Source of the DNA: Amoebophrya sp. AT5.2
Taxonomy: Eukaryota > Sar > Dinophyceae > Syndiniales > Amoebophryaceae
Assembly: GCA_005223375.1 (NCBI GenBank)
Contig: RXOD01003873.1
Location: 1-41,720 of the forward strand
Direction of reading: 5' to 3'
Length of the DNA: 41,720 bases
The notes beneath the pieces were generated by a model. It did no database searches. It saw nothing but the letters and a program-made list of their open reading frames with translations, and was not told where the DNA came from. The translations under genes were made by a program, and so were the position numbers. Below, piece by piece: positions 8,901 through 18,410 of the stretch (positions within the stretch are counted from its first letter, which is position 1; the number at the start of each line of letters is the position of its first letter).

Positions 8901-10184
8901 CGAGTTTCTCGCTCCGCGAGCTGTTTCAGGTTGAGTCAAAGTCAATCCCCCGGGGCGTCGACGATGACCCCCTGCTCGTCTGTTGCTGGGGGCGCTTCTT
9001 TCACCACGGTAGGATCACCTTCGGCGTTGTCTCGGAAAACATCCCCCCTGCTGACCACGTACGCCGGAGCTGCGGGCATGCCTCTGCTGACGCCCAGATA
9101 CCCGCGAGGACCGGAGCCCTTATCATACCCGCGTGACAGCGGGGGCGCGGATCTTTTTTCTCGCGGTCGTGAAGAGGTCAGGTGGACGGAAAGAGGGCGA
9201 ATGGCCTCCGACAGTTTCGAGTCCCTCCCTTCGCTGGGACCCTCCGCCAAGGCGAGTCCGGCGTGTCGCGTTCCTTTCCCCGAGGACCCTTCCTCGTCAA
9301 ATAACAGGAGGGAATTGTCCCCTGAGGGACAGTTATTTGAGGACGTGGGGTCGATTCTCCGCGGTGAAATATCTTCGAAGGAGTGCTGGGGAGAAGCTGC
9401 CTCGCCCCCGCCGGTGGGCCGGTGCTATGCGGAGGGAGAGCGCACGGTTCTGGAGCCAGGGCAGTCTACACCAGATTTTGGAGCGGATCGATGGTCCACT
9501 CCCCGACGCGGAGCTAATCTCTCGCGGCCGCGCTACGTAGCCCCGACGCCGACGCGGATCCCTTTCCCGACGCGGATCCCTCACCTCGCGGCCGCCGAAG
9601 CCTCTCTCTCGGCCGCCGAGTCCGGCTACGTGATGCATTATGCCACATACGGCGCAGACTGCAGCGGGTTGTACCACGTTTGTTCCGAAGGCTGTTCCAG
9701 CGACGCAGAACAAGGCGAGCCCATGTACCTCAGGCTTAATACCCTCGGAGCTCCTGCCCCCGGCGATGCAGGTCCCGACGATGCTTTTCGGGCGGGGGTG
9801 GCAAACGAGCTTAGAGCCCCAAATGGCAGCTGCTGTGCCTCCCTCACGGAAGCGGGGTCGGCCTGGGAAGCGGGTTTGGCCAGCACGGACGCGCTGCAGC
9901 AGGAGCCCTTGTTCACGGATGCGGATGTCGAACTTCTTTGGTTGTCCTTCGTCAAGGTTGCGTGGGCGAGATGGCGTGAGATGGGCGAGATATTGGATCG
10001 AAGGAACAGCGGGGCAGCAGGAGAAGGGTCTGGTCAGCGTCAGACGGAGGCGCACGCCGAACTGGCAAGCGAGCTGTTGCAAGTTGTCGAGTCAGGCGCA
10101 GAACGACTCAGCGACAAGCTCATTGAAAGCCTTCACTTGGGCGCGACAAAGCTAGGAAAAGGGAAGTGGTGTCTTCGGCTGTGA
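5970..10184 (+). CDS. Large protein with twin alveolate-type CCCH zinc fingers
   Basis: A single open frame of about 1,404 residues runs from the ATG at 5970 to the TGA at 10182-10184. The frame is open from 5955, and another ATG lies at 6051. Residue numbers below count from 5955. Residues ~75-310 are Leu/Ala/Arg-rich and probably helical. Finger 1 has C434-x6-C441-x5-C447-x3-H451. Finger 2 has C585-x10-C596-x5-C602-x3-H606. Both are preceded by G-S-V-G-H-x-E-G-K-C and end in C-H-L-C, a CCCH arrangement common in dinoflagellate and related proteins. CCCH fingers usually bind single-stranded RNA, so an RNA-binding or post-transcriptional regulatory role is inferred. Such regulation is considered important in dinoflagellates. 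Residues ~620-1,300 are Ser/Pro/Gly-rich and probably disordered. The last ~90 residues look helical. The stretch 7116-7169 could be a 54-nt in-frame intron. Confidence 0.8.
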   Translation: MGHRLQEIIARAPREPGLQVEAKSCGDMNPLPPFPASPGPASGSGWAAPVGRLQDDAPSSPSSAADDDEEKKLEAAGISDFEEDAEFEFLGREMRKEVRHVKNLQEMLDGFAVDRESQRTIADWRSFGPWLKRHLQTLERQLLEGPLFFAAKAEAELPPVFLWQLGESSTDPLVADAARRISELIRVTGRLGAVVTELLKVTTAAGHLRNCSYYGDVVKRRAAVKETAALALVNDFPAVRTALHGTAAEDAVRQLFAYLKQFIEEGRGGGNHFYRQARKQHGTLREYSAAISEARRLASVLLLLLKRAAAGPHPPNSGPRPDPVAPVALPAGAEAPSPGLTQEAVREKMLAAARSLADWGMVLRKTVEVGNEAEGKPGEVAEVCPVCAPAKIVFPENNAKECMADNFGEAFLSVGSVGHHEGKCVGVGCKFQKKGCKRGKDCPRCHLCPFLTRHEEEGLRRKKTGERVGAPQVEQQEPSSPSAPVAQPVGGPWSPSEELWHTGPEVAPARGSPYAENRESDVEPPRQPSDEWREKKTTGLMKKELEEAGPEGSGSAARLEEALSKGSVGHYEGKCCTRGCKYFSKNNGRGCKEGKNCLRCHLCKWQRKHEKFPLYLPPWPSKLVNGAKPLSPAEQPSPPQTPSQHLSVSAPPSSASDVGSDEEPGPLASTSPPRPRFLPTRPLLTPPHDRQEQPFTFSRDESSSSGEPSSSSGEPPFPRDSRGGPVLSGDVAAPDRVAEVDGGAVVIEGSCPNFGSGAVATTASPPTEDGAAFVWRATRRHKGGTWVDKAGEDQRAAAESGRIDEKARETLEGYLESQYPSPNDGELVSLEGFACRYSAARGGIWTDAKLSDFAASMPFMESISERGERLHDFASLSRVESGYTASAVDEAPRGAAGGDDREQPFFLHQPVPQRPCPPPGRFALPGAPSPGGGSAVTAWLNHFDDAAEPQQQHGPGDGLLRYRPLSRDCAAASPDTKRVSRSASCFRLSQSQSPGASTMTPCSSVAGGASFTTVGSPSALSRKTSPLLTTYAGAAGMPLLTPRYPRGPEPLSYPRDSGGADLFSRGREEVRWTERGRMASDSFESLPSLGPSAKASPACRVPFPEDPSSSNNRRELSPEGQLFEDVGSILRGEISSKECWGEAASPPPVGRCYAEGERTVLEPGQSTPDFGADRWSTPRRGANLSRPRYVAPTPTRIPFPTRIPHLAAAEASLSAAESGYVMHYATYGADCSGLYHVCSEGCSSDAEQGEPMYLRLNTLGAPAPGDAGPDDAFRAGVANELRAPNGSCCASLTEAGSAWEAGLASTDALQQEPLFTDADVELLWLSFVKVAWARWREMGEILDRRNSGAAGEGSGQRQTEAHAELASELLQVVESGAERLSDKLIESLHLGATKLGKGKWCLRL
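7140..7159 (+). repeat. Dispersed 20-bp motif, copy 2
   Basis: Identical to the copies at 1155-1174 and 12921-12940. It sits inside the zinc-finger frame (encoding K-I-V-F-P-E-N). It also lies 10 bases before an AG at 7168-7169 that would close a GT/AG segment opened at 7116, of 54 nt. Confidence 0.85.
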
Positions 10185-11082
10185 AGAATCGATTGGGGGA
10201 AAGTGCTTTACGCAATGAAGAGCGTGTTCATCGTGCAAATCCTCGCGCAGTGCATCGAAAAGCTATTAATTGATCACAGCGAGGGTAGTTCTTCGAGTAA
10301 AGAGGAAAGGCCGATAGCGATACAGATAGGCTATCTTGGAAAGTTTCGTCAGCATAGCCTCGGCTCCGAGATAGGTGGCCAGTTGTACGGGGGTAGTGAG
10401 GTGAGGCCCCCTGTGCTGCTATATCGGTTCGCCGGCATTTTTCCGCGAAAAACGTATTTTTTTTCGCCCGCCTCACCCGTATCCCAGTGCGGGTTTCGCT
10501 GCGGCGTTTCGCCAACTGTAGTATGTTGGCAGTACTATGTATGTGTATAATCTGTTTAAGTATATCTAACTTGCTCTAAATCTAAAGAAAAAAGGCCTTA
10601 GTGAAAGAGCAGAGCCACTTCGATCGCCATCGCAAAAGTCGGAAAAAAGGAAATTCGTATGCTTAAAGGATCGCCATTGAAGCGGGCCTTTATCGGTAAG
10701 CACTTATAGCCCCAGCACGAAGTTGCCCAAGCCGCTTAGTCCTATCGATCTCAAAAAGAGAAAAGCGGGGGCCGCTTCGTGGGCGTGTCTTACAATCGCT
10801 GGCCGCCGCGCTCATCAGTGGAGGGAAGCTATTTACTTGCTTAGCGGTGTACGTGTAGCACCAGGAACAAATCTTTTTTTCGAAATCCCTGATACGGCAT
10901 GCGTCTACCCTCCTGATGGGCTCTTAGCCGTGCTCACCCGGAGCAGTATATAATCGTATTCGCAATCTCGAACGGCTCTGATTAAGACTTGCTCATGCAT
11001 GTCTATCGCAGTTCAGGCGTACAACGAGGAGCAACGCGGTGTTTATTTACGTGGTTTGATATATTTATATATTTTTTTTTTT
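10185..11082. other. Intergenic, no supportable gene
   Basis: A reading frame of 115 codons from 10203 has no protein-like features. Near 10436-10460 the minus strand holds a looser relative of the dispersed motif (ACGTTTTTCGCGGAAAAA). Poly-T/CAG words appear near the right end. Nothing else stands out. Confidence 0.45.
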
Positions 11083-11590
11083 TCAGCCTGGACCTCGGCA
11101 ACACCGGACCGGACGGCCATTTGAGGAGCAAGCGGTGCTCGGGCTCGGTGGATGCTTTTTTTCAGATCTTTTCCGTGCGCCTTCCTCGAAGTGAAAGCGT
11201 AAGCAGCGGATCTCTCTGACATGGACCGTGGTGGAAGAAACTGCAGAAGGAGACGCCCTCGCGTAGAATCATTCGCGAGTGGTTTAGGAATAAAGGAGTA
11301 CTAAAACCAGGACAAAATAACCGAGCGTAGAAATCTAAAACCACACATACTTAGTAAGTTTGCAGTCTTTTCTATTTCTTCCTGCCAGCATGGACCTCGG
11401 CACCACCGAACCGAGGACGGCCCCGAGGAACAAACGGGAGCTGTTCTCGTCCTCGGTGGATGCTTTTTTTTCAGTCATTTTCCGTGCGCCTTCCTCGAAG
11501 TAAAAGCTTAGGCAGCGGATCTCTCTGACGTGGACCGTGATAGAGGAAGTTAAAGCATAAGACCTCCTTGCGTAGACGAGGCATTTAGTA
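11083..11590 (+). repeat. Diverged ~225-bp direct duplication, ~300 bp apart
   Basis: Copy 1 (about 11083-11290) and copy 2 (about 11382-11590) share TGGACCTCGGCA, CTCGGTGGATGCTTTTTTT, TTTTCCGTGCGCCTTCCTCG, GCAGCGGATCTCTCTGAC and TGGACCGTG in order. Each contains pyrimidine-tract plus CAG words that resemble 3' splice sites. Neither copy has a convincing reading frame on either strand. They may be untranslated exon-like remnants or an unclassified repeat. Confidence 0.8.
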
Positions 11591-12580
11591 AGCACTGGCC
11601 CCGCACAAATTCATTTTTTAAGGCTTTTTTGATAGAAAGTCCACCCCCAGCTCGCTGGAGCTTAGCTTCTCGCGAACACACAAGACAGAGGACATCCGGC
11701 AGAAGAATGGGGCTGGTGAAGCTGCGCTTAACCTAAGAGTTAGAGCCTGAAACTCCTCTTATTGGAGACCTTGTTGCAGGAGAACGAGGAGTTTCAGCCA
11801 GCTTTCTCATTCTCTGGCACAAAAGCAAGCACACTGATAGATACCGCACTGAAAAACCTCAGAGTTGCCGTCGGTTCTATCCATTTGCTATGTATACTTG
11901 TGGCATTTTCGGGAAGTAAAACCATAGTGGGACACCACAAGAAAGTATCCGTCGGTCGTAACAACGAGCCATCCAAGCCCGAAGCCACGAGCCAGGCGCC
12001 TCGGCTCTGCTTACTGGTGCTGGTTCTGTCGCGAAGATGTCGTCTTCAAAAAGTGAACAACGTCAATCTCAATATCGATAGAAATGCCGCGTCGAGTAAT
12101 ATCAAAGACCGTTGCACTTGCAGCTGAGAGACGAGATTCATGTGCTTTCCTATGAAAGAATGTGGGAGATGAGAGCCAACCGCCCAAGGAGAGAGCGCAA
12201 CGAATGGAGCGGGAAAACGAATGGATGGCGTGGAGCGCAAGGAACCCGTCCGCGTTGTATTGAAGGAACCGCAGCTGCTGGTGAATTTAATTTTAATTCG
12301 GAACTGTGGAAAGTACAAGTAGAAATCAATCCAATGCGTACCCGTAGTGCCGACAGCCGCGGATTACTTCGATGGACGTTTCATCTTCATGACGCGAGCA
12401 CAGCGATTTTGTGTTTGTGGCCACTAGCCTCTCCAGCCTCTCCAGGGGGCTCTCTCCAGCCTTGCTCAGAATTCGACGGGTCCGCGCCCATCACTACCTG
12501 CGGCACTGCCGGGGTACCGCTGATAGCCGCGAAAAAGCGGCTCCACGAGTTCTGGCGCGCCCTTGAGTCGTTTCCTGACT
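11591..12580. other. Upstream region of the next gene; short open frames only
   Basis: Frames of 121 codons (from 11762) and of ~150 codons (from 12112) are open but have no recognisable domains. They could be unplaced 5' exons of the gene starting at 12581. I see no terminal repeats or RNA genes. Confidence 0.35.
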
Positions 12581-15273
12581 ATGACTGGCGAGGAGTGCGA
12601 CAAGAGCACTGCAGAGGTGGCTGGTCAGCAACGAAAGGTCTCCTCCAAGATGGAGGAAACTGCGGAGGAGATCTGTGTGATTTCTGGACCAGCAAAAACT
12701 ACCGGGGAGCGGGAACGAGACATGCAGGGTGCGGAAAAGCGGTCGTCATCAAGACAGCAGGGGGAGAGCGAGTGTCTGGCGGTGGGAGGCCCGGCGAGGG
12801 ATAATGCTCTCGAGGACACAGCCTCCGTTACATCAGCCGCCGTTCGACGGGTAAGTTTTTTTCTCGAAATTTCATTTTTTCCGGAAAATTCTAAGGTAGG
12901 ATGAGTTTTTGCGTCCTGCCAAAATCGTTTTTCCGGAAAATTCTGAGGTGATCGACGTGATCCTCGCCGACGCGGTCGGAGACGGGGAGGACGAGGGTAA
13001 GATGGGGCCATCGGATGCCGGCAGAGAACCATCCAGTGGTGGAGTTTCGGCGGGGTTGTCCCCTGCGTCTCCGGCGTCTCCCGAGCGACGCCGCGCGTCC
13101 GCGGCCGCGGCGCAGATTGAGGAAGAGTTTCTCTGCTTCTGGCGCGCACGCGAAGGAGGATCACTGACGTACGATTCTCCGATGTTCCGATATCAATTAG
13201 CGAAAAAAATTCGATCGATGCGCATCTACTTTTCTCGAACCGATGGATTACCTGTAAAGTGTAGCGCACAGCAGGTCCCAACCTGTGGAGCCGGTCACCC
13301 AGGAAGCCGCAGCCCGCCAGGACGAAGACGACGGGGAACGGAACCACCCGGACGAAGAAGGGCGGGATCGAATCGAGGTGGCCACCCTTCCTCCGATGCA
13401 TGCGCCGAGTCTTCGGTTCGGCCCCGCGAAATACGCCTCGAGCCTGGCGCCTACGTTGGCCGCCCCCGACCGACATGTGCAGAACCCAGCGTACTTCAGC
13501 GCGGAGCAATTCTTCGACTCGTTGCTGAAGCTCGGCAAGCAGTGGGTTTTGCTGCACGCGGAACACGAGCAGCTCGCCGCGACGGCGGGGGAAATGGCGG
13601 AAGTGAAGAGCTGCTGTAAAGTTACCACCGAAGTTCGTCCGTTACTCGAAAAGATGAAAGACCAGAATTTAGAGATTTTACCGATCATTTCTTTTGATAA
13701 AGGGGGGCGGCCTGCGCTGTCGGATTTAGGGTTTAGGGGAGCGCTTCATCGACTAGATTTCGATGCTAGAGGCGGGAAGGATGAGGATCACCATAGCCGG
13801 AGCCGTGGATTGTCTATGGCTACGAGTCAATGACTTCTACAGTAAATTTAGGCAAGATCCTGTTCCTGCGTCGGGCGGGCAGGGGTACTCATACTCAAGG
13901 CAGCGAGTCTGCTGTGTTAGAAAGCTTTCGTGTTCGATTCTCGGTGATAACGGGACTGGAGCAGAGGTTGCTGAAACTCGTGTTCTCGAAGACGGGGGCG
14001 CAAACATCATCGAACGGCGAAACCAGCAGCGTCCCGTGCGGAGCCAACGGGCGAGAGGACCTTAAACACGCAGCAGTCAAGGTCCTCTCGCCCTCCTCCG
14101 GCTCTTTGGAGCCGAAAACGGCGTTGCCCAGCGATTTCGCCGACGCGGTGCATATGATGCGGCGCAGCATCAAGAAGACGGACGCGAAAACCGCAAACAA
14201 CGTGCGGAGAGCGCTCAACGAAACCTTTCTGTACTTAGTACTTGCTGCTTTTTAGCTACGATGCATCCGCGAAGGAATTCACCTCTGGCGGGTCGTGTTC
14301 TGGCCACGACTCGATGCGGGCGATACCCGTGATAGCCGTCGATAATCGATGTCCAGTTCATGTTTATTTTTTCGCAATACGAGCCGCGAGCGAGGCCCTC
14401 AATGCCAAATCCTTCCCCTTATGCCCAATCCTTTTTCCAAGGTACTTCGCCCGCGCCGACGTGGACCAGAACCACCACAAAGCGCCGGTCTGGGTCGACC
14501 CCAACTTTCAGTGGAAGTTAACGCTACAAAATACAATGCATCTTGGTGGACAGTGGATTTTCAATTTTCTGCGGCCAGCGGCATCGAGCTCCTCTAGTTC
14601 CGTGCGCAGCTGTTGAGGGCACGCACAGCCATGCTGGCCGCTTCGATTGATAGCCGCTTGTCATAGGCGGTGTCATGTCATGTCGAGGTCTTGTCTCGGT
14701 CTTATCCCCTGTGGTCTCGTGGGGGTGAGTACGAGTAGATTTAAGACTACTGCAGCCACAGATGCTCTTTTCGCATAGACTCTAAGGAAGGCCTTCCTCG
14801 CCGCGTTCCGCATCCCCGAACTCACGGGCTTCGACGCGACCCACTTCTCGCCGAAGCGTAAGCTCTTCGACTTCCACAGCTTCACGGATCTGCTTTCCGA
14901 CGTGGCGGTGACGTTCATCGAGAAGGCGAATTTTCCCAGGCTGATCTCGGAGATCAACGTCGGCCAGGACCACGCGGACAAACTCGCCGCCTTGTACCGC
15001 TTTTCGGAGCTGTTCGGGTTCGGGACCGAAAGCTGCGAGTACCGCAGATTTTTGAAGGGCCGGGAACGGATCCGGATGGCGGGAGGCGGTGCTGCTGTGT
15101 CGGGGGCGGAGCAATCGAGGCTCCATCCGCAGTCGCCAAAAGGCGAGCAATCGAGGCTCCATCCGCAGTCGCCAAAAAGCGAGCAATCGAGGCTCCATCC
15201 GCAGTCGCCAAAAAGCTCGCCGGGAAGGTTTGCCCAAGGGAAAAATGCCCCCAAGCAAATTGAATTTTTATGA
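12581..15273 (+). CDS. Multi-exon gene of unknown function
   Basis: Exon 1, 12581-12850 (ATG start, 90 codons, acidic). Exon 2, 12948-13253 (Ala/Ser-rich, then a basic Y-Q-L-A-K-K-I-R-S-M-R-I-Y stretch). Exon 3, about 13303-13690 (helical, containing F-F-D-S-L-L-K-L-G-K-Q-W). Exon 4, about 13921-14230 (helical, F-A-D-A-V-H-M-M-R-R-S). Exon 5, 14256 to about 14515-14600. Exon 6, about 14787-15273 (K-A-F-L-A-A-F-R-I-P-E-L-T-G-F-D onward), ending in a three-fold 12-residue repeat and TGA. The first intron (12851-12947) is GT/AG, phase 0, and restores frame exactly. The 13254-13302 and 14231-14255 introns also restore frame with GT/AG ends but are very short. The exon 3/4 and 5/6 junctions are not resolved. 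No family recognised. The coherent helical segments in successive frames are the reason for calling one gene. Confidence 0.5.
12851..12947 (+). other. 97-nt GT/AG intron with duplicated 3' end
   Basis: Donor GTAAGT, acceptor TTCTGAG, phase 0. The sequence TTTTTCCGGAAAATTCT followed by AAG or GAG occurs twice, ending at 12895 and 12947. There are therefore two tandem acceptor candidates, and use of the first would hit a stop (TGA) at once. The second copy contains the exact dispersed 20-bp motif. Confidence 0.7.
12921..12940 (+). repeat. Dispersed 20-bp motif, copy 3
   Basis: Identical to the copies at 1155-1174 and 7140-7159. Here it clearly lies at the 3' end of an intron, seven bases before the acceptor AG. 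A variant sits at about 12869-12889, in the same intron. Confidence 0.85.
14231..14255 (+). other. Candidate 25-nt intron
   Basis: GTACTTAG...CTTTTTAG. Removing it joins the open frame ending at 14230 to the open frame after 14256 with correct phase (CT + C). It also avoids the TAG stop at the end of the segment. It has a pyrimidine-rich end before the AG. If real, it is among the shorter introns known. Confidence 0.4.
15109..15216 (+). repeat. 3 x 36-bp in-frame tandem repeat
   Basis: Three near-identical 36-bp units (15109-15144, 15145-15180, 15181-15216) encode E-Q-S-R-L-H-P-Q-S-P-K-G/S three times, close to the stop of the preceding gene. The copies are almost identical, so this is a recent expansion. 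Confidence 0.95.
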
Positions 15274-15457
15274 TTGATTGACCTACGGATCTTCGACATC
15301 GATGGCAATTATCTATGGAAGATTTCACTCGTCTCGAAACAAAGGTCCCGCCTTGTGCCTGGCCACATGATTCACCGGCGGCCGGTCCCCCCGCGCCGGA
15401 TTCGGAATCTCCCCGAGCAGGCTGCCTGTACCGCGACGCGACTCTTCCCTTCTTCAG

Positions 15458-16272
15458 TTCCCGATCGGCGAAAAAGGCCAGAGGACGCGTTTCACCTTCC
15501 GACCGTCGCGCGGGATGTCGGGAGCCGAGTGGAGCCGCCCGGCTACGACCCCAACTCGCCCGGCTACGACCCCATGATCTCCAACTCGTCTCCGCTCACC
15601 CGCGCGTCCGACGCTTTTACGGGGAAATCACTGCCGGTTTCCGCGCTTTTCGGAACCGGGGGAGGAGGGAATTTCGGGACGCCGACAACGGAGACGCCGG
15701 CTGCCGCAAGGAAAAAGTCGAACACGACCTTCCCCGGCCCGCGAACCCCACAGCAGAGCACTACCAGCGCAGCGGTTTCCCCCTCTCAGACAAAGACAAA
15801 GAGTACGGCGTCGGGAATCACAACTGCGACAGCTGGACAAGGAGTACACGACAGCGGAGTGGGAGTCCAACCCGCGGAGTACACGGCGGCGGAGTGGGCT
15901 GCGTGGGAGGCGGAGCAGTGGGCTTTGGGGGAGGGAGAAGCCGTGGAGTGGGGTGAAGGCGAAGAGGAGTGGGGCGACGAGGAGGGTTGGGGCCCGCTCG
16001 GGGAGGATGAGGATTGGGGCGAGCCCGCCCTGTGGAGCCCCGCGGCGGGCGCAGATGGCACGGGCAGGGGGGGGTGGTACGACGAAGCGGGAGAGTGGGT
16101 TGGTGCGGAAGAAATTCGTTCTTCGGGAGATGTTGCTGGAGCCGAAGAAGGGGACGTCGGCGCAGGAGTAGCCGCTGCCGAGGCTACTACCTGGAAGAAA
16201 TACGTAGGAGACGATGGAGTCGAGTACACCGAAGAGGAGTGGAAAAACTGGGAAGCGGGTGATGCGCTGTGA
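15458..16272 (+). CDS. Trp/Glu-rich C-terminal exon, unknown protein
   Basis: The frame is open from 15274 to a TGA at 16270-16272. I start the likely exon at 15458, after the acceptor-like CTTCCCTTCTTCAG. Upstream in-frame sequence is less protein-like. Features: a doubled P-G-Y-D-P-N/M motif near the start; a Thr/Ser-rich linker; then an extremely acidic tail with about 17 Trp. Two matching motifs occur: E-Y-T-A-A-E-W-A-A-W-E in the middle and E-Y-T-E-E-E-W-K-N-W-E at the extreme C-terminus. It may be the last exon of the gene at 12581-15273 (alternative 3' end) or a separate gene. The splice phase from 15227 could not be reconciled with this start. Function unknown. Confidence 0.5.
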
Positions 16273-17366
16273 CTTTTAGCCAATGAAAAATAGAAGACCT
16301 ATGATGGAGTGATAGGGAGGTAATATTTTACATCGACCTAGTACACCTACCGAGCAGAATGAGAAAGGAACACGCGCTGCGATGCTTGCATGGCAGTTGA
16401 GTAACCGACCATGATCCCAAAATACTTTATGAGAACGGCAAGTTCTGAGTTTGCGAATATTTCAGTGCTTAGATGATCAGTGACGAAGTAGTGAGAATGA
16501 GTTTAATACAGTGCCAGTGCTGTCATAATGGATTGATAAAGTTGCACACAAATTGACAGACTCGTACCTCCTGTCGTTAACGGTAGCACCTTATGCTGTG
16601 TCCGGTTTTACGAAGATGAAGCACCGGAAAGTTATAGAGCCGCATAGTACGTGTGCCATCATCTCTCGTTCGAGCGCGTGAAGGAGATCGCTCGATCGGG
16701 CGCCGTCGTCCCCTGTAAGCTTTTTTGCGAGCAACGCCTGTGCTATACAAAGAAATACCTTTTTTCGTGGCTAGATCGGAATGGAAAGAACGAACAAACG
16801 CTCGGTTCCGTGAGATGATGCGATATGATTCGTTCGTCGTGGAAGATTGTTTCGTCTTGCGATGCGCAGGAGCAAGAGCCTCCGCGTCCGACGTTGATTG
16901 TTCCGCAGAACAGAGCACACCGCGTTCGATTTTGCTTCTCGTGCAGAGCATGACTCGCATCGTACAGCCTGCTGCAAACATTTTGCTATCTTGTGCGCCA
17001 TGCAGTTACACGGATTCCGATTTTTAGTCACCTGGGTTCACCAGTGTTGCTGCGTCAGTTAGTTTTGATAATTGGGATCATCCCCGATCTAAGCTCCCCA
17101 GATTCTAATTACTCCAGTCATACACATACACACTGATACGCGATTCTTGAATTACTTTTTCTTTATCAGAGTACGGCTCAAACGCAATTTACTACAGCTC
17201 CAGAGAGACCCAGGCGCGCCTCGCCAGGTTTATCTCTGTGGCCACCTAAGGGCGCCACACTTTCACGCAGCTAGTTTTGGGGTCGGCCGCTCGGCTGCGG
17301 TACCTCTAACTATCCAAGGATGCTGGCCAGGCGACTCGCGGCGCTAACGCTGTTCTTCCTCGATAG
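16273..17366. other. Intergenic or 5' exon region
   Basis: Up to about 17140 I see nothing beyond short frames with shadow-like composition. From 17147 an open frame without ATG reaches a GT at 17228 (CAG|GTTTAT). A segment 17228-17366 ends with CTAAC (17344-17348), a pyrimidine tract and GATAG, a good branch-point and acceptor set for the next exon, and the phase matches (0/0). Confidence 0.45.
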
Positions 17367-18410
17367 GCCGGCGCCGCTCGCGCGGAAGCTTTTTCTTCAC
17401 CAGCAGGACCAAGCAGGAGCGCGCCATTCCTGAAGAGGACGAGCAGCCGCGACGAGCAGCGTGGACCATCAGTTGAAGACGCCTCGACCTCCGCGGGGGC
17501 TTCGCGCCTTACCGAGGCCCAGGGCTGCGAGTGCGACCCGGGCCAGACCGAGTCCCCCCAGACGTTCGCGCAACGGCGTGAAGCCGAGGCAGAAGGGGAG
17601 ACCCACCAGACGCTGGGAACTTGCGAGTGTTGTGAGGAGAAGGACTCAAAGCCGGAGGACGCGGGGGCCAAGAACAGTAAGAAACACCACCGCCAGCACG
17701 AGGCGGCGCCGACGGCCGCGCAGAAGGACGAGAATAAGACCGACGGGAGTACGGCCAAGGCTGAAAAAGACGAGGATGAGGGTTGCAAGCTAACGCAGGA
17801 CATGGAAAACGACGGAATGGTGAATCCTGTGCCTCTCCAGGGAACAACGAAGTTCCGCCTCAAAGATGCTCCTCCTTTTGATCCTCCAAAAGCGGAAGTG
17901 ATGTTCGCGGGCTATACTCCGACCCAGTCCGCAACGGCTCATTTCACGGTTGAAGATAACATCGGAAAGATTCAACAACTAACGCTCATGCTGCTTGGCC
18001 GTCACGAGAAATTTGAAAACAATGAAACCGAAAACGATGAGCACGAAAGGCTGAAACGAATTAAACATGACCACGCGAAGCCGAAGGAAAAGTATGTGGC
18101 TAGCTCCTGGGAGGACGGTGGCAGACCATGGGTGGAGCGATGGATTGATCGGGGTTGGCAGCCGGTGTTGGGAAAACAGGGGAATTGGTACCAAACTGCG
18201 AAAAATTTCGACGTGGGAGGGGATCACCCCGTTGTTGAGGATTCCACTTCGACAAAGCTGCACTTCCGGCCGAAGCCGCCGCTCGAGCCGGGGAAATACA
18301 GGATCCAAAGTGGCAAAGAACAGCAGCTCGACGGAAAGATGAAGGACGGAGATGTGGGCATGTTTGCTTTTCGGTTGCGCGTCTGCGGCGACGGTCCCAA
18401 AGGGCGCTAG
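17367..18410 (+). CDS. Unrecognised charged protein with Trp-rich C-terminal region
   Basis: From the acceptor at 17366 the frame is open for 347 codons to TAG at 18408-18410. An internal ATG at 17802 would give 202 residues, but the upstream codons are equally protein-like, so I prefer the longer exon with an upstream 5' exon. Residues 1-145 are Glu/Ala/Ser/Thr-rich with a C-x-C and a C-x-C-C pair and are probably disordered. Residues ~150-345 look folded: F-R-L-K-D-A-P-P-F-D-P-P-K-A-E-V-M-F, then a highly charged stretch, W-V-E-R-W-I-D-R-G-W-Q-P-V, and a last block (P-L-E-P-G-K-Y-R-I ... F-A-F-R-L-R-V-C-G) with beta-strand character. I do not recognise the family and assign no function. Confidence 0.6.
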   Translation, partial: AGAARAEAFSSPAGPSRSAPFLKRTSSRDEQRGPSVEDASTSAGASRLTEAQGCECDPGQTESPQTFAQRREAEAEGETHQTLGTCECCEEKDSKPEDAGAKNSKKHHRQHEAAPTAAQKDENKTDGSTAKAEKDEDEGCKLTQDMENDGMVNPVPLQGTTKFRLKDAPPFDPPKAEVMFAGYTPTQSATAHFTVEDNIGKIQQLTLMLLGRHEKFENNETENDEHERLKRIKHDHAKPKEKYVASSWEDGGRPWVERWIDRGWQPVLGKQGNWYQTAKNFDVGGDHPVVEDSTSTKLHFRPKPPLEPGKYRIQSGKEQQLDGKMKDGDVGMFAFRLRVCGDGPKGR

